In this document: positions 44,602 to 53,040 of the stretch, in pieces | Numbering within the stretch: the first letter of the stretch is position 1 | How the letters are laid out: each line of letters starts with the position of its first letter | Assembly: GCF_002257645.1 (NCBI RefSeq) | Contig: NZ_NQMO01000007.1 | Coordinates: 186,001 to 250,000, forward strand | Origin: Paenibacillus sp. XY044 | GTDB taxonomy: Bacteria > Bacillota > Bacilli > Paenibacillales > Paenibacillaceae | Direction: 5' to 3' | DNA length: 64,000 bases | Translations under genes and position numbers: made by a program | Notes under the pieces: generated by a model | Told to the model about the DNA's origin: nothing | What the model saw: the letters and a program-made list of their open reading frames with translations, nothing else | The model's database searches: none

Positions 44602-45636
44602 CTATGATTCCCCAAGCGCAGCAGCCGGCTCGAGCAAGAAATCGTTCTCCCGGAAGCTGTAGCCGCGGATTTGCCCTTTCGGGGCATCGTCGACGATATA
44701 ATTGACGACATAAATTTCTCCGTCCTCGAACTGCACCCAGCCCGAATAACCGAGATCGGACACCGGACTGCGGTCGTAGTCGACCGGCATGATACGCGTC
44801 CATTGATCTTTCCGATTCTCCGCGGCAGCCGACTCCTGATCCGTTATCGACGCGAAAAAGTTTTGCGTCCATTTGCCGAGCCAGCCTTTGCCGCCTTGCA
44901 TAAACCGGTACGTAATCAGCACGGTTCCGCTTTGGAGCAGTCCGGCTACGGGGCGGTGGCAGCCCGGCAGAGGGGTTCGGTAGAGGTCGCTCCAGCTTTC
45001 TCCAGAGTCGCGGGAGATCGTTTTATAGCAATCCCATCCTTCGCCTGAATTTTCGCGCAGGAAAGCGACTAACGTGCCGTCCTGCAACGGAAGGATGCTG
45101 ACTTCGCACAGCTTCAAGCCCTCCTGTGAGGCTATGAGCACCGGCTCCGACCAATCTTTACCTTCGTTGTCTGAATAGCGGAGCCACTGGCCGTCCCGAT
45201 CGTGAGCCGATAGCAGCCAACGTCCGCTGGGCAGCTCGCACAGCTTATCCGGCACGATCCCTTCCAGCGGTGTTTCGATCGGTCCGGACCATTTCATTCC
45301 TTCTTCGTCTGCGAACCATAAATAATTCCTTGCATTGGATTCTTTGGCTCCGGAGATCCGGTCCGCGACGATCGCGAGACGTCCTCCGCTTAGCCGGGAT
45401 ATCCGAGCACAGTTCCAATAAGGCCTGCCGCTCGTCGTCTCGGTTAACGCGCGTTTGTTCGTCCATGTTCTCCCCCGGTCCATGCTTTCGATCAATACAA
45501 GCCGTGAAGCGGAACGGTCGCCGTGATGGGTCGTTTGGGTAAAGACGCAGATCAGCTTGCCTCCTCTTGTCAGAACAACATCGGGCCAAGCCTCATACCA
45601 GTTATCATCGCGGCTGATTTTAAATTTTTGGATCAT
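44602..45636 (-). CDS. Sialidase-fold (BNR/Asp-box) protein, probably not a true sialidase
   Basis: A 344-residue six-bladed propeller-type protein without signal peptide. Three Asp boxes are seen (SMDRGRTWTN, SDNEGKDWSE, SRDSGESWSD). The N-terminal Arg motif of real sialidases (F/YRIP) is missing: the matching strand reads YEAWPDVVLTRGGKLICVF. So the usual sialic-acid-carboxylate Arg is not where expected. The start overlaps the lyase stop (ATGA), which means translational coupling. A cytoplasmic glycosidase or lyase for a sialic- or ulosonic-acid-like sugar is a possible role; this is inferred from the partner gene. Confidence 0.82.
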   Translation of the reverse strand: MIQKFKISRDDNWYEAWPDVVLTRGGKLICVFTQTTHHGDRSASRLVLIESMDRGRTWTNKRALTETTSGRPYWNCARISRLSGGRLAIVADRISGAKESNARNYLWFADEEGMKWSGPIETPLEGIVPDKLCELPSGRWLLSAHDRDGQWLRYSDNEGKDWSEPVLIASQEGLKLCEVSILPLQDGTLVAFLRENSGEGWDCYKTISRDSGESWSDLYRTPLPGCHRPVAGLLQSGTVLITYRFMQGGKGWLGKWTQNFFASITDQESAAAENRKDQWTRIMPVDYDRSPVSDLGYSGWVQFEDGEIYVVNYIVDDAPKGQIRGYSFRENDFLLEPAAALGES

Positions 45637-46550
45637 AAACTCTTCTCCCCCTTATCTACCATTAAGAGGTCTGACGTTGCATAAAAACGGTCGATTTCCG
45701 CCTGCTGCTCCGCGCTAAACCGCTTCAGTGGCTGACGCGTCGCGGGATTAGAGATGACGCCTTGCAAGAATAGCATCCGCTTCTCGTACGGAATGACGTC
45801 GTAATGCAGCATATGGGCGATCACCGCGTTCGCCTTCACTTGCAGTTCCCGAACGGCATCCCAGTTGCCTGCCGCTTTCACATCGTACATGCGGAGGAAC
45901 GGATCCGGCATCATATTAAACGTGCTGCCGATCGCGCCGTCCGCCCCAAGCAGCAATCCTCCGGCCAATACCTCGTCATGGCCGTTCCAGATCAGGAAGT
46001 CGTCCCCGCACCGGCTCCGTATTTGCTGCATCTCGAACAAGTTCATCGAGGTAAATTTGACTCCGAGGCACTGCGGGTTCCGCGCCATGTCCTCATAGAA
46101 ATCGAGGGAGAGCTGAACGCCTGTTGCGCCCGGATAATGATAAACGATCATGGGCAGCCCCGATGCCGACATAATCGAAGCGTAATGCTCGCGGATTTCT
46201 TGCACGCCGACTTTATAATAGAAAGGAACGACGGCCGAGATGGCGTCCGCCCCGGTTTCTTCCGCATGGCGCGCCAGGCTCATGCTTTCCATCGTACTGA
46301 TAGAGCCGACATGCGAAATGACGACGGCGCGGCCTTTGGCCGCTTGGACGACAGTCTCAAGTACCTTCTTCCGCTCCTCAGACGTAAGAATGAAGCCTTC
46401 CCCCGTGCTGCCGCCGACATAAAAGCCATGAATTCCGCAGGCGATCTGATGCTCGACAAGCCGGGTCAGCGAATCATGGTCCACCTCGAGCTTCTCGTCC
46501 ATGGGAGTAACAAGTGCTGTGAATATTCCTTTGAATCGGTTTCGGTCCAT
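45633..46550 (-). CDS. N-acetylneuraminate lyase-like aldolase (DapA/NanA family)
   Basis: A 305-residue class I aldolase, with AAAGGAGCGTAATAAG before the ATG. Tyr137 (MIVYHYPG) and the Schiff-base Lys165 (LGVKFTSMNLF) fall at exactly the residue numbers of E. coli NanA, and the family-deciding motif is GGSTGEGF, as in NanA (dihydrodipicolinate synthases have GTTGE). It should cleave a sialic acid or similar 2-keto-3-deoxy sugar acid to pyruvate and an aldehyde. It is coupled to the sialidase-fold gene and preceded by the remnant of an ABC permease. No ManNAc kinase or epimerase lies nearby. Confidence 0.88.
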   Translation of the reverse strand: MDRNRFKGIFTALVTPMDEKLEVDHDSLTRLVEHQIACGIHGFYVGGSTGEGFILTSEERKKVLETVVQAAKGRAVVISHVGSISTMESMSLARHAEETGADAISAVVPFYYKVGVQEIREHYASIMSASGLPMIVYHYPGATGVQLSLDFYEDMARNPQCLGVKFTSMNLFEMQQIRSRCGDDFLIWNGHDEVLAGGLLLGADGAIGSTFNMMPDPFLRMYDVKAAGNWDAVRELQVKANAVIAHMLHYDVIPYEKRMLFLQGVISNPATRQPLKRFSAEQQAEIDRFYATSDLLMVDKGEKSL

Positions 46551-46564
46551 CTTATTACGCTCCT

Positions 46565-46609
46565 TTAGCCTTTATTTGAGCCGACCATGATGCCTTTCAC
46601 GAAGTGTAG
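46565..46609 (-). pseudogene. C-terminal scar of a sugar ABC permease
   Basis: Just before the lyase gene the minus strand reads LHFVKGIMVGSNKG and a stop. The two intact LplC-type permeases here end in YFVDGVMTGAIKG and YFVKGALIGAVKG, so this is the last 14 residues of such a permease. The rest has been deleted. The stop is 14 bp from the lyase start, so the lyase was once the next gene of an importer operon. Confidence 0.7.
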
Positions 46610-46618
46610 ACGCTTACA
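46605..46618. promoter_or_regulatory. cre-like (CcpA or LacI/GntR-type) operator
   Basis: TGTAGACGCTTACA fits the cre consensus TGWAARCGYTWNCA with one mismatch. It lies 55-68 bp before the lyase start, overlapping the permease scar, where a promoter for the lyase operon would now be. The neighbouring GntR/LacI-type regulator is another possible ligand. Confidence 0.45.
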
Positions 46619-46686
46619 ATTTGAAATGGAAAACAAGCCTTGATGCCGCGGCTGCTCTTTCCGTCTAAGAAACGGCCGCAGCGGAG

Positions 46687-47748
46687 CTACCCCGAACTAT
46701 CCCTGATAACGAGCTCCGGCTGCAGAACCTGTATTCCCCCGCTTTCGGAATCCAGGAGCGTTTCGGCGGCCAGTTTGCCCATTTTGTAGGTCTGAAAGCT
46801 GACGGAGGTCAATTTTACCGGTAGCGATAAACAAATTTCCGTATTGTCACAGCCTACGATCGCCAGGTCCCGGCCGACGACGATTCCCTTTTCCGCGGCG
46901 GCGGCGTAAACGCCTCTGGCGATTCTGTCGTTGAAGCAGAAAAACGCATCCGGTTTATTGCTGCTGTCCAGCATACGGAGCGCGCTTGAATAACCTTCTT
47001 CATCCGAGTCGAAGGCGGTCTCAAAGGCGATCATGTCCCTTCGGGCCGGCAAGCCTGCTTCGTTAATCGCGCTTAAGTAACCCATGTACCGATCGGAAGA
47101 AATCGAATAAAGCGGCCTCGAGATAAAGCCGATCATTCGTCTTCCGGCATCGATCAAATGCTTCGCGGCCATATATCCGGCGAAAAATTGATTCGCGATA
47201 ACTCTCGGCGCGGCGATATCTTCGATCGTCCTCTGGCAGAATACGAACGGGATCCCCGCTTCCTGAAGCCGATAGAACGGCGTCAAATCCGCCTTGCCGA
47301 ATATGGCCGGCACGATGACCAGCCCCTTCACCTTGCTGGCGATCATCCGATCGATATGTCTGGATTGTTTCGCATATTCATCATCCGTATTGCAGATGAT
47401 GAGATTCATTTCATGCTCGCTTGCGACGTCGCCCACGCCCCGCGCGATATCCGGATAATTGTAATGCTGGATGTCCGGAATCAGCAGTCCCCAGCTTTTA
47501 ATTTCCCCGCCGTCTTCTCTTTCCGCCGCCGTAGTCGCTTCGGCGACATACGTGCCGCTTCCGTCCCGCGAATATAAATAACCCTCCCCGATCATTTCGG
47601 AGATCGCCCTCTCGACCGTCGTTCGGGCGGCATGGAACGTATCGGCAAGCACGTTCCTCGAAGGAATGCGGTCATGCGGCTCCATTTGCGCGATTAGGCG
47701 GATCAGTCGTTCCTTTATTTCTAGATAGCGATGCGGTGTTGTAGTCAT
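46687..47748 (-). CDS. GntR-family regulator with LacI-type sugar-sensing domain (AraR type)
   Basis: A 353-residue regulator from the ATG at 47748 (GGAGGA upstream); a longer frame to 47790 has no site. The winged helix is in residues 1-75 (IPSRNVLADTFHAARTTVER, then YLYSRDGSGTYVAE). From about 95 on it has the periplasmic-binding-protein fold used by LacI regulators (WGLLIPDIQHYNYPDIARGV; PDAFFCFNDRIARGVYAAAA; VGCDNTEICLSLPVKLTSVS). The layout equals B. subtilis AraR. It sits upstream of the lyase/sialidase-fold operon on the same strand and probably represses it until the sugar appears. Confidence 0.92.
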   Translation of the reverse strand: MTTTPHRYLEIKERLIRLIAQMEPHDRIPSRNVLADTFHAARTTVERAISEMIGEGYLYSRDGSGTYVAEATTAAEREDGGEIKSWGLLIPDIQHYNYPDIARGVGDVASEHEMNLIICNTDDEYAKQSRHIDRMIASKVKGLVIVPAIFGKADLTPFYRLQEAGIPFVFCQRTIEDIAAPRVIANQFFAGYMAAKHLIDAGRRMIGFISRPLYSISSDRYMGYLSAINEAGLPARRDMIAFETAFDSDEEGYSSALRMLDSSNKPDAFFCFNDRIARGVYAAAAEKGIVVGRDLAIVGCDNTEICLSLPVKLTSVSFQTYKMGKLAAETLLDSESGGIQVLQPELVIRDSSG

Positions 47749-47761
47749 CGGTTCCTCCGTA

Positions 47762-47797
47762 AATCTGTATGACAGATATCGATCATGCATACAGATT
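47762..47797. promoter_or_regulatory. Inverted repeat upstream of the GntR/LacI-type regulator
   Basis: AATCTGTATG (47762-47771) and CATACAGATT (47788-47797) are perfect inverted repeats 16 bp apart, 14-49 bp before the regulator's start codon. Autoregulatory operator inferred from position. Confidence 0.5.
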
Positions 47798-47860
47798 ATA
47801 ACCCTGACCTGCGGCCGTTTCCATCCTTTTCTTCCTGCAGCGTTGAAAAGAACAAAAAAT

Positions 47861-47893
47861 AATAAAAGAAGCCGCGAATATGCCGCAGCTTCT
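47861..47893 (-). terminator. Rho-independent terminator of the AraC_N gene
   Basis: AGAAGCUGC pairs with GCGGCUUCU on the minus-strand RNA (one U-G), followed by UUUAUUAUU. It lies 78 bp after the AraC stop. Confidence 0.65.
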
Positions 47894-47970
47894 GCTTTCG
47901 TTTCTAATGGTTTCCACGTCTTATCGCACTGACGTCCTCCGATAGTGCAAAGACCTGGCTTATCTTTTGC

Positions 47971-48885
47971 CTAATGAGCAAATCTATCCTTTTCTATCTT
48001 CTCTACTATGGGGCTATTTTTAAAAGCTTTGATATCTTTAGATGGTGAAGATCCAAAAAGCCTGCGATATTCCCGGCTGAATTGCGATACATTTTCATAA
48101 CCGACTTCCATAGCTGCTGCAGTCACATTAATTGCGCCGCCCAGCATAAGACGCTTGGCTTCAAATAGTCGAAGCTGCTTTTGATATTGTATAGGTCCTA
48201 GTGTAGTAACGGCTTTAAACTTATGATGCAGCCCGGAAACGCTCATGTTCGATAATTTTGCTAATTCCTTTATCGTAATCGTTTGAGCATAATTCTCTTT
48301 GATCCATGCGATGGCTTTGCCAATCCCCTCGTCTTGCCGATCTATCATGACTTGTTGAAAAAAAATATGCCCTGAATCCCCAGAGAGCAACTGAAAAATC
48401 ATCTCGCGTTTCATAAGAGAAGCCAAATAATGATTCGCATTCGGTTTCTCGATTAGCTTGAGCAGGCGGTAAAAAGATTCCACCAAACCTTCGTCGGCTG
48501 TCGCGACGTATGCTCCTGTATTCAGCTTTTTGTTCCTTGGTTTAAAATGAATGCCGGCCTCCATAATCACGGAAGCGATCTCTTCCATCGTAAAATCAAC
48601 GCGCAAACCGATATAGGGCCTCTGCTTTGTGGCCCCGATAATTTCCGCAGATGCGGGAATATCGATAACGGATACCAGGTAAGCTCCGGCATGATAATCA
48701 ATGACCTCTTGGCCAAGATGGAGTTTTTTGGTGCCCTGTAGAATTAGACAAATCGATGGAGTCAGAACACCCGAAATCTCCGAAGTCTGCCGACTATACC
48801 GCATTGTCGTTAAAAACGGGATCATCGTCCGGTTACGCCCCTCGTCAAGGGTAATCCGTTTCGCAATTTCCAGCATTTGATCCAT
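47971..48885 (-). CDS. AraC family regulator with AraC_N domain (second copy type)
   Basis: A 304-residue regulator of the same YqhC-like kind as that at 13603-14508: AraC_N domain (SICLILQGTKKLHLGQEVID, AYLVSVIDIPASAEI) and two helix-turn-helices (TIKELAKLSNMSVSGLHHKF; VTAAAMEVGYENVSQFSREY). The ATG at 48885 has no visible Shine-Dalgarno sequence and is only 12 bp from the truncated divergent SDR, so its own promoter and leader may have been lost with the SDR 5' end. It may start from a new upstream promoter or be silent. Confidence 0.85.
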   Translation of the reverse strand: MDQMLEIAKRITLDEGRNRTMIPFLTTMRYSRQTSEISGVLTPSICLILQGTKKLHLGQEVIDYHAGAYLVSVIDIPASAEIIGATKQRPYIGLRVDFTMEEIASVIMEAGIHFKPRNKKLNTGAYVATADEGLVESFYRLLKLIEKPNANHYLASLMKREMIFQLLSGDSGHIFFQQVMIDRQDEGIGKAIAWIKENYAQTITIKELAKLSNMSVSGLHHKFKAVTTLGPIQYQKQLRLFEAKRLMLGGAINVTAAAMEVGYENVSQFSREYRRLFGSSPSKDIKAFKNSPIVEKIEKDRFAH

Positions 48886-48897
48886 ATACGTTTTTGA

Positions 48898-49749
48898 TTG
48901 GGCGCTTTTCGTATCGGCCTTGAAACAGCCCGGGCTTTGGCTGAAGCGGGTGCCGAAGTGACATTGGCTGTTCGCAGCCTCGATGCAGGAAAGCTCGCAG
49001 CCGAAGATATTGCTATAACCACGGGTAATCCACTCGTTAAGGTGATGCCATTAAATCTTACCGATCGATCATCGATAGCCTCATTCGTTGCTTCATGGAG
49101 AGGGCCGCTGCACATCTTGATCAACAACGCCGGTATTATGGCAACGCCCGAGTTGCGAAGCCCTGAAGGCTGGGAGCTTCAATTCGCTACCAATCATTTG
49201 GGACATTTCGCTCTTGCCACCGAACTCCATGATGCTCTAGCGTTGGCAGACGGTGCCCGTGTGGTATCAGTTAGTTCCGCGGGGCATCTCCGCTCTCCGG
49301 TGGTGTTCGATGATATTCACTTCCTGCGTCGTCCCTATGACCCGTTTCTTGCCTACGGACAATCCAAAACAGCTAATATACTATTCGCCGTGGAAGCTTC
49401 AAAACGTTGGATCAACGACGGTATCACTGCAAATGCTTTAATGCCTGGCGGTGTGCGAACTCCGGGAGTTGACCGTTTACAGATCACTGCCGAGCAGATC
49501 GAAAAACTAAACGAGACTAGAACAGGCTATCCCGAAATCATCTGGAAGACCCCTCAACAGGGAGCCGCTACTTCCGCGCTTTTGGCAACGTCTCCATTGT
49601 TAAACGGTATCGGCGGACGATATTTTGAAAACTGCAACGAGGTCGGACCTCGGGTTGCAGAGACTCAGTCGGGGCTCGCCTCTTACGCAATTGATCCCGA
49701 CGCGGCTGAAGAATTGTGGAAAGTGTCTATGGAATTGATTCATATCTAA
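48898..49749 (+). pseudogene. SDR family oxidoreductase, N-terminus deleted
   Basis: A short-chain dehydrogenase of the long-substrate-loop, WWOX-like type (NNAGIMATPELRSPEGWELQ, TNHLGHFALATEL, catalytic Tyr in YGQSKTANILFAVEASKRW, PGGVRTPGVD). A normal member starts with about 15-20 residues of beta strand and the TGxxxGIG cofactor loop. Here the frame opens with TTG after an in-frame TGA and reads MGAFRIGLETARAL, so strand 1 is gone and the glycine loop is damaged. The promoter is also gone. The remaining 283 codons are intact, so the loss is recent. NAD(P) binding is unlikely. Confidence 0.75.
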
Positions 49750-49807
49750 TGAGGAACCTCACCCTCATCCCTCGGGCAAAGTTTCCTGTCCTTTAGCTCA
49801 ACAAATA

Positions 49808-49846
49808 CAGCAGCCCGTTACTTGCAGGCTGCTGTTGTGTTGTTTT
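49808..49846 (+). terminator. Rho-independent terminator
   Basis: CAGCAGCC and GGCTGCTG form the stem (49808-49834), followed by T-rich TTGTGTTGTTTTG. It ends the SDR unit and may also serve the convergent kinase gene. Confidence 0.75.
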
Positions 49847-49877
49847 GATACAAGAAGTTATAGAACTCATCGATCAA

Positions 49878-50909
49878 TCATTGTTCATTCTTTATCTCAT
49901 AGATTTTTTGCAGGGTATGGATGTGCATCGTTCTTTCATCATCCGTATCATGGAGTTTGTTTCCCGATCCTGCGTTCATATACCACTCTACAAGCCTGTA
50001 CCCGAACATAAGTAGAATCAACTCATATATGCAGTTATCCTTTATGTGCGAAATATCCGCATATTCCGAAAAGCCCTTGTAATAAGCCGGGATACATCTA
50101 TGGTAGTATTCAACCATGTGTTCAATATCGGCTTCGTCCGCGATAAGACTTGCCATATCTTCACCTAAATAGCCCCACCCTGTGGTATCCCAGTCGATGA
50201 GTGTGGTTTTACCGCCTGAATAGAATATGTTTGTCACCCAAAAATCCCTATGGCACAGCACGATGGGCAGCTTTTCAATACGGTTGAATATTTCGTCTGC
50301 GCTTTCATCAATGTCGATGAGCATTTTACATAGGTGTTTCGGGATCTCGCAATCGTCGGAGCGTATGTAATCGTATACTCTATTCCATGACCGGTAATGG
50401 AGATAGAAGTTCTTCATACAATCCACTTTGCTTAGGTTGGTCAAGTTCTGTAAAAAAGCTGGCTTTTCGGCATATAACTTGCCTTGGAACCTTCCTAATT
50501 CCTCGGCTGCGCGTTCATACATATCGCCGGTCAAGTCTAAACCCGATATACCGTCGATATATTCCATCCATATCTGCGTTTCGTCTTCTTCTTCGTTCAT
50601 TTCGACGTGATAGCATTCAGGCCAACGGAATGATTCAGAAAACAGAGCGCCGAAATTGGATTTATAAAAATCGTATTCTCTACGCCATGAATCGGGATCG
50701 CTGTAGCGTTCCCATTTCTTCTGCGCCTTTAAAACGATTTTATAGGGTAATTTCCCGCCGTCAGTGGTTTCCGCATTACCCGTTATAAGCTGTACATTAC
50801 CCACTGTACCGCCATGTAATGGTTTGGTTTGAAAATCGGCACAGATTATTTTTGTACCAAGCATTTTGCTTAACACCTGTGTCAGAGTTTCGTCTTTTAT
50901 TTCACTCAT
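49878..50909 (-). CDS. APH-type phosphotransferase family protein
   Basis: A 343-residue protein with the aminoglycoside-phosphotransferase/choline-kinase fold, from the ATG at 50909 (GGAGG upstream). The Brenner motif (LCHRDFWVTNIFYSGG, near residue 220) and the metal-binding Asp (TLIDWDTTGWGYLGEDMASL) are intact. Substrate unknown; members phosphorylate antibiotics, choline, sugars or homoserine. It reads as a single gene. Not enough to call a resistance gene. Confidence 0.85.
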   Translation of the reverse strand: MSEIKDETLTQVLSKMLGTKIICADFQTKPLHGGTVGNVQLITGNAETTDGGKLPYKIVLKAQKKWERYSDPDSWRREYDFYKSNFGALFSESFRWPECYHVEMNEEEDETQIWMEYIDGISGLDLTGDMYERAAEELGRFQGKLYAEKPAFLQNLTNLSKVDCMKNFYLHYRSWNRVYDYIRSDDCEIPKHLCKMLIDIDESADEIFNRIEKLPIVLCHRDFWVTNIFYSGGKTTLIDWDTTGWGYLGEDMASLIADEADIEHMVEYYHRCIPAYYKGFSEYADISHIKDNCIYELILLMFGYRLVEWYMNAGSGNKLHDTDDERTMHIHTLQKIYEIKNEQ

Positions 50910-51032
50910 GATGAAGACCTCCAATCGTTTTTTAACTAGGTGAAACCTTTTTGTACCTGTTGTTCGCTGTTCAAATTTACCCGGCCGCGTAATACTCCAT
51001 CAAGTGAAATCCTAATGGATATAAGATGTTTT

Positions 51033-51160
51033 TCAGTGGCTATGTAACATTAAGCGTTTTACAACTTCTTTTGCGTATCCCTGTCGCCAATACTCTTTCC
51101 CAAACATCATGTCCGATTTCTACACGGTCATTTACAATCATCATATTTGAAAAGTAGGCA
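51033..51160 (-). pseudogene. GNAT acetyltransferase fragment, frameshifted
   Basis: On the minus strand one frame reads YFSNMMIVNDRVEIGHDV and the next frame continues FGKEYWRQGYAKEVVKRLML before a stop at 51033. Together these form the acetyl-CoA loop (R-Q-G-Y-A) and preceding strand of a GNAT protein. Both ends are missing. A non-functional remnant. Confidence 0.6.
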
Positions 51161-51292
51161 GCGATGAAAGGTCAACTATAGATATATTCATTTATTATCT
51201 CTTCCTGCCCGTTAGCTTAATGGAATAGCGGTTGGAAAATGATTAGGTATATGTCAAGGCGCAAATCGAAATATGAACTTGTACTGATAAAA

Positions 51293-51317
51293 CAAAAAAG
51301 CCGCTAAAATAGCGACT
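51293..51317 (-). terminator. Hairpin terminator
   Basis: AGUCGCUA pairs with UAGCGGCU on the minus-strand RNA, followed by a run of six U's. It once ended the TetR gene, of which only the 3' part remains at 51446. Confidence 0.65.
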
Positions 51318-51445
51318 TTCCATGGGACCATGCTTTTGTCCCCCGACATCTTTCTATCCGCGGGATTTCCTTAAGGACTGTATTCGAAGAGGTGTCTGCA
51401 GCAACCCCCCTTTGCCGTATATTCCGCCCCCGCTCAGTCGAGCGC

Positions 51446-51732
51446 CTATCCCACAATCCCCGCTTCGATCAGCTTACAGACCGCTTCGAACTCCGCTTTG
51501 AAATCAACCCGCAGCCAATTGTCTGCATAAACCGGCGCGGAAAAATATGAAAATGCCAGCAAAATAGCATGCAGCCGCCCAACGTCCTCAATGCCGCTCG
51601 CTGCCTTTAAGCTGCCCACCAAATCGCCGATGTGCCGAGCGAGTACCGCCGGATTCCTATCGATATACGCCATACGCCGTATACAGCTTAAACATTTCCG
51701 GCTCACGCACATAAGCTTCATATTTCGATTGA
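51446..51732 (-). pseudogene. TetR regulator fragment: C-terminal domain only, frameshifted
   Basis: The minus strand reads YEAYVREPEMFKLYTAYGVY in one frame, ends in a stop, and continues in another frame with NPAVLARHIGDLVGSLKAAS and FKAEFEAVCKLIEAGIVG. This is the ligand-binding C-terminus of a TetR regulator; the DNA-binding half is deleted. It abuts the SDR fragment on the opposite strand: both 5' halves and the shared intergenic region were lost in one deletion. Confidence 0.7.
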
Positions 51733-52101
51733 CAAGACGAAGCCATGATTGTAACCGTTAGCTCCGGTCTTTCCTACGTCACTTCGCCCGTTCATCCCGT
51801 CTATTCGGCTACAAAGGCAGGAGTGCATATGTTTACCGATGCGCTGCGAATCCAACTCAAGAAATCGCGTAAAAATATTCATGTTATGGAGCTTGTCCCA
51901 CCCCTTGTAGCGGAAACTAATCTTCTGTCCGACATGCAGAGCGGCGGCATTCCCAGCATGAGCCTGGAAACGCTCGTGAAGCACGGGATCCAAGGAATGG
52001 AGCATAACAAAAAGAGGATCGTCCCGGGCTTCTCTAAATTTTTGCGCTTTGCCGGGAAATACTTTCCGGATGCCCTTTCGAATGCGATGGCGCGGGGGTG
52101 A
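51733..52101 (+). pseudogene. SDR (DltE-like) fragment: C-terminal half only
   Basis: The frame opens after an in-frame TGA (51730-51732) with QDEAMIVTVSSGLSYVTSPV, then PVYSATKAGVHMFTDALRIQ, i.e. the catalytic Ser and Tyr-x3-Lys region of a DltE-like short-chain dehydrogenase. The first 125 or so residues, with the cofactor loop, are absent. There is an ATG at 51745 but no ribosome binding site. It is divergent from the TetR fragment. Confidence 0.75.
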
Positions 52102-52173
52102 GGACATCTCTTCCCCAATACAACCTCGGATAATCAGTTAAAGAAGCTTGATTCTGATTTACGCTCGCACAAA

Positions 52174-52212
52174 TAAAAAACCTCGCCTGCAGTCAGTTGA
52201 CAGCAAGTGAGG
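52174..52212 (-). terminator. Rho-independent terminator of the VOC gene
   Basis: CCTCGCCTGC and GCAAGTGAGG form a 10-bp stem with one mismatch or wobble; an A-rich run on the left gives the minus-strand U tract, 17 bp after the VOC stop. Confidence 0.75.
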
Positions 52213-52228
52213 CATGTTGTTTATAATT

Positions 52229-52651
52229 TCAATGTTTGGATGTAAAGATTTGAAAGGTTACGCCGAAACGATCCGTTATCATACCGTAAGCTGGGCTGAA
52301 ATGAACTACCCCTAGCTCCTGTAACACTTGTCCGCCTGGTAACAGTGCTTCGTAATACTGACGAGCTTTAGCGGGATCTTTGGTCGTGATACAGATCGTG
52401 ACCTGATTACCTCTTTGCAGCTGTTGCCCTGGAATAAGATCGGATGCAAAAATGTCTGTTGTCCCGATTTTGAGGACGGAGTGGGCTATTTGTGCCTTCT
52501 GCTCCTCGGTTAATGATACTTCCGGATCTAGCGGGCCTTCACCGACGGTTTGCTTAAACAGCACCTTGGCTCCCAGAACCTCCTCATAGAACAAAATTGC
52601 ATCTTTGGCGTTGCCGTCAAACATCAGAAACGGAATCAACTGAACAGTCAT
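52229..52651 (-). CDS. VOC family (PhnB-like, glyoxalase-fold) protein
   Basis: A 140-residue protein with AAGGAGG before the ATG. It starts with the PhnB phrase LIPFLMFDGNAKDAILFYEE and has FASDLIPGQQLQRGNQVTIC in the middle and MITDRFGVTFQIFTSKH at the end. PhnB/YjdN-type members of the vicinal-oxygen-chelate superfamily have no settled function. Single gene with its own terminator. Confidence 0.9.
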   Translation of the reverse strand: MTVQLIPFLMFDGNAKDAILFYEEVLGAKVLFKQTVGEGPLDPEVSLTEEQKAQIAHSVLKIGTTDIFASDLIPGQQLQRGNQVTICITTKDPAKARQYYEALLPGGQVLQELGVVHFSPAYGMITDRFGVTFQIFTSKH

Positions 52652-53040
52652 ACAAATGCCTCCTTAAAGTGTTATAATGGTTTCTCGTTTCATATCATAA
52701 ACCTTAATGGTGACAGATACTGTCATAGTTTGGGCGCAATTATTATCCTGCCCTTTTGTTCGATGAAAGACGGGGATAAGAACAAGTTATGTATATAGAA
52801 GAAACAGATCAGTTCACACGACACCTAACCCTGTTTTTATTAAATGAATCGAATTGAGCAACAGAGTCGAACAAGATCTGGATACCCATAACGGACCATA
52901 TATCATATTCGTGATCTAGTACCATGACCCAAGGTTGTTACTTCTGAAAAGTCTTTAATGTTCCACTTACAGAATCAGGTCTCGCTTTCCATGCATCATT
53001 AATTACTGAGTAATTATAGTAGAACATATATTGTGAAAAA
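52652..53040. other. Intergenic region with possible decayed coding sequence
   Basis: Nearly 400 bp between two minus-strand units. Short protein-like frames are seen on the minus strand (LDHEYDIWSVMGIQILFDSV; INDAWKARPDSVSGTLKTFQ) but in different frames and without start sites. They may be a decayed gene. Nothing can be named. Confidence 0.4.

Noticed and set aside
44602..45636. Calling this gene a sialidase (nanH)
   Set aside because: Asp boxes alone mark the fold. The N-terminal Arg motif and a signal peptide are missing.
49878..50909. Aminoglycoside resistance gene
   Set aside because: The fold motifs are those of the broad APH/choline-kinase superfamily, and nothing points to antibiotics.
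52788..52856. 22-codon ORF MYIEETDQFTRHLTLFLLNE
   Set aside because: Too short, weak start, no context; may be gene debris.
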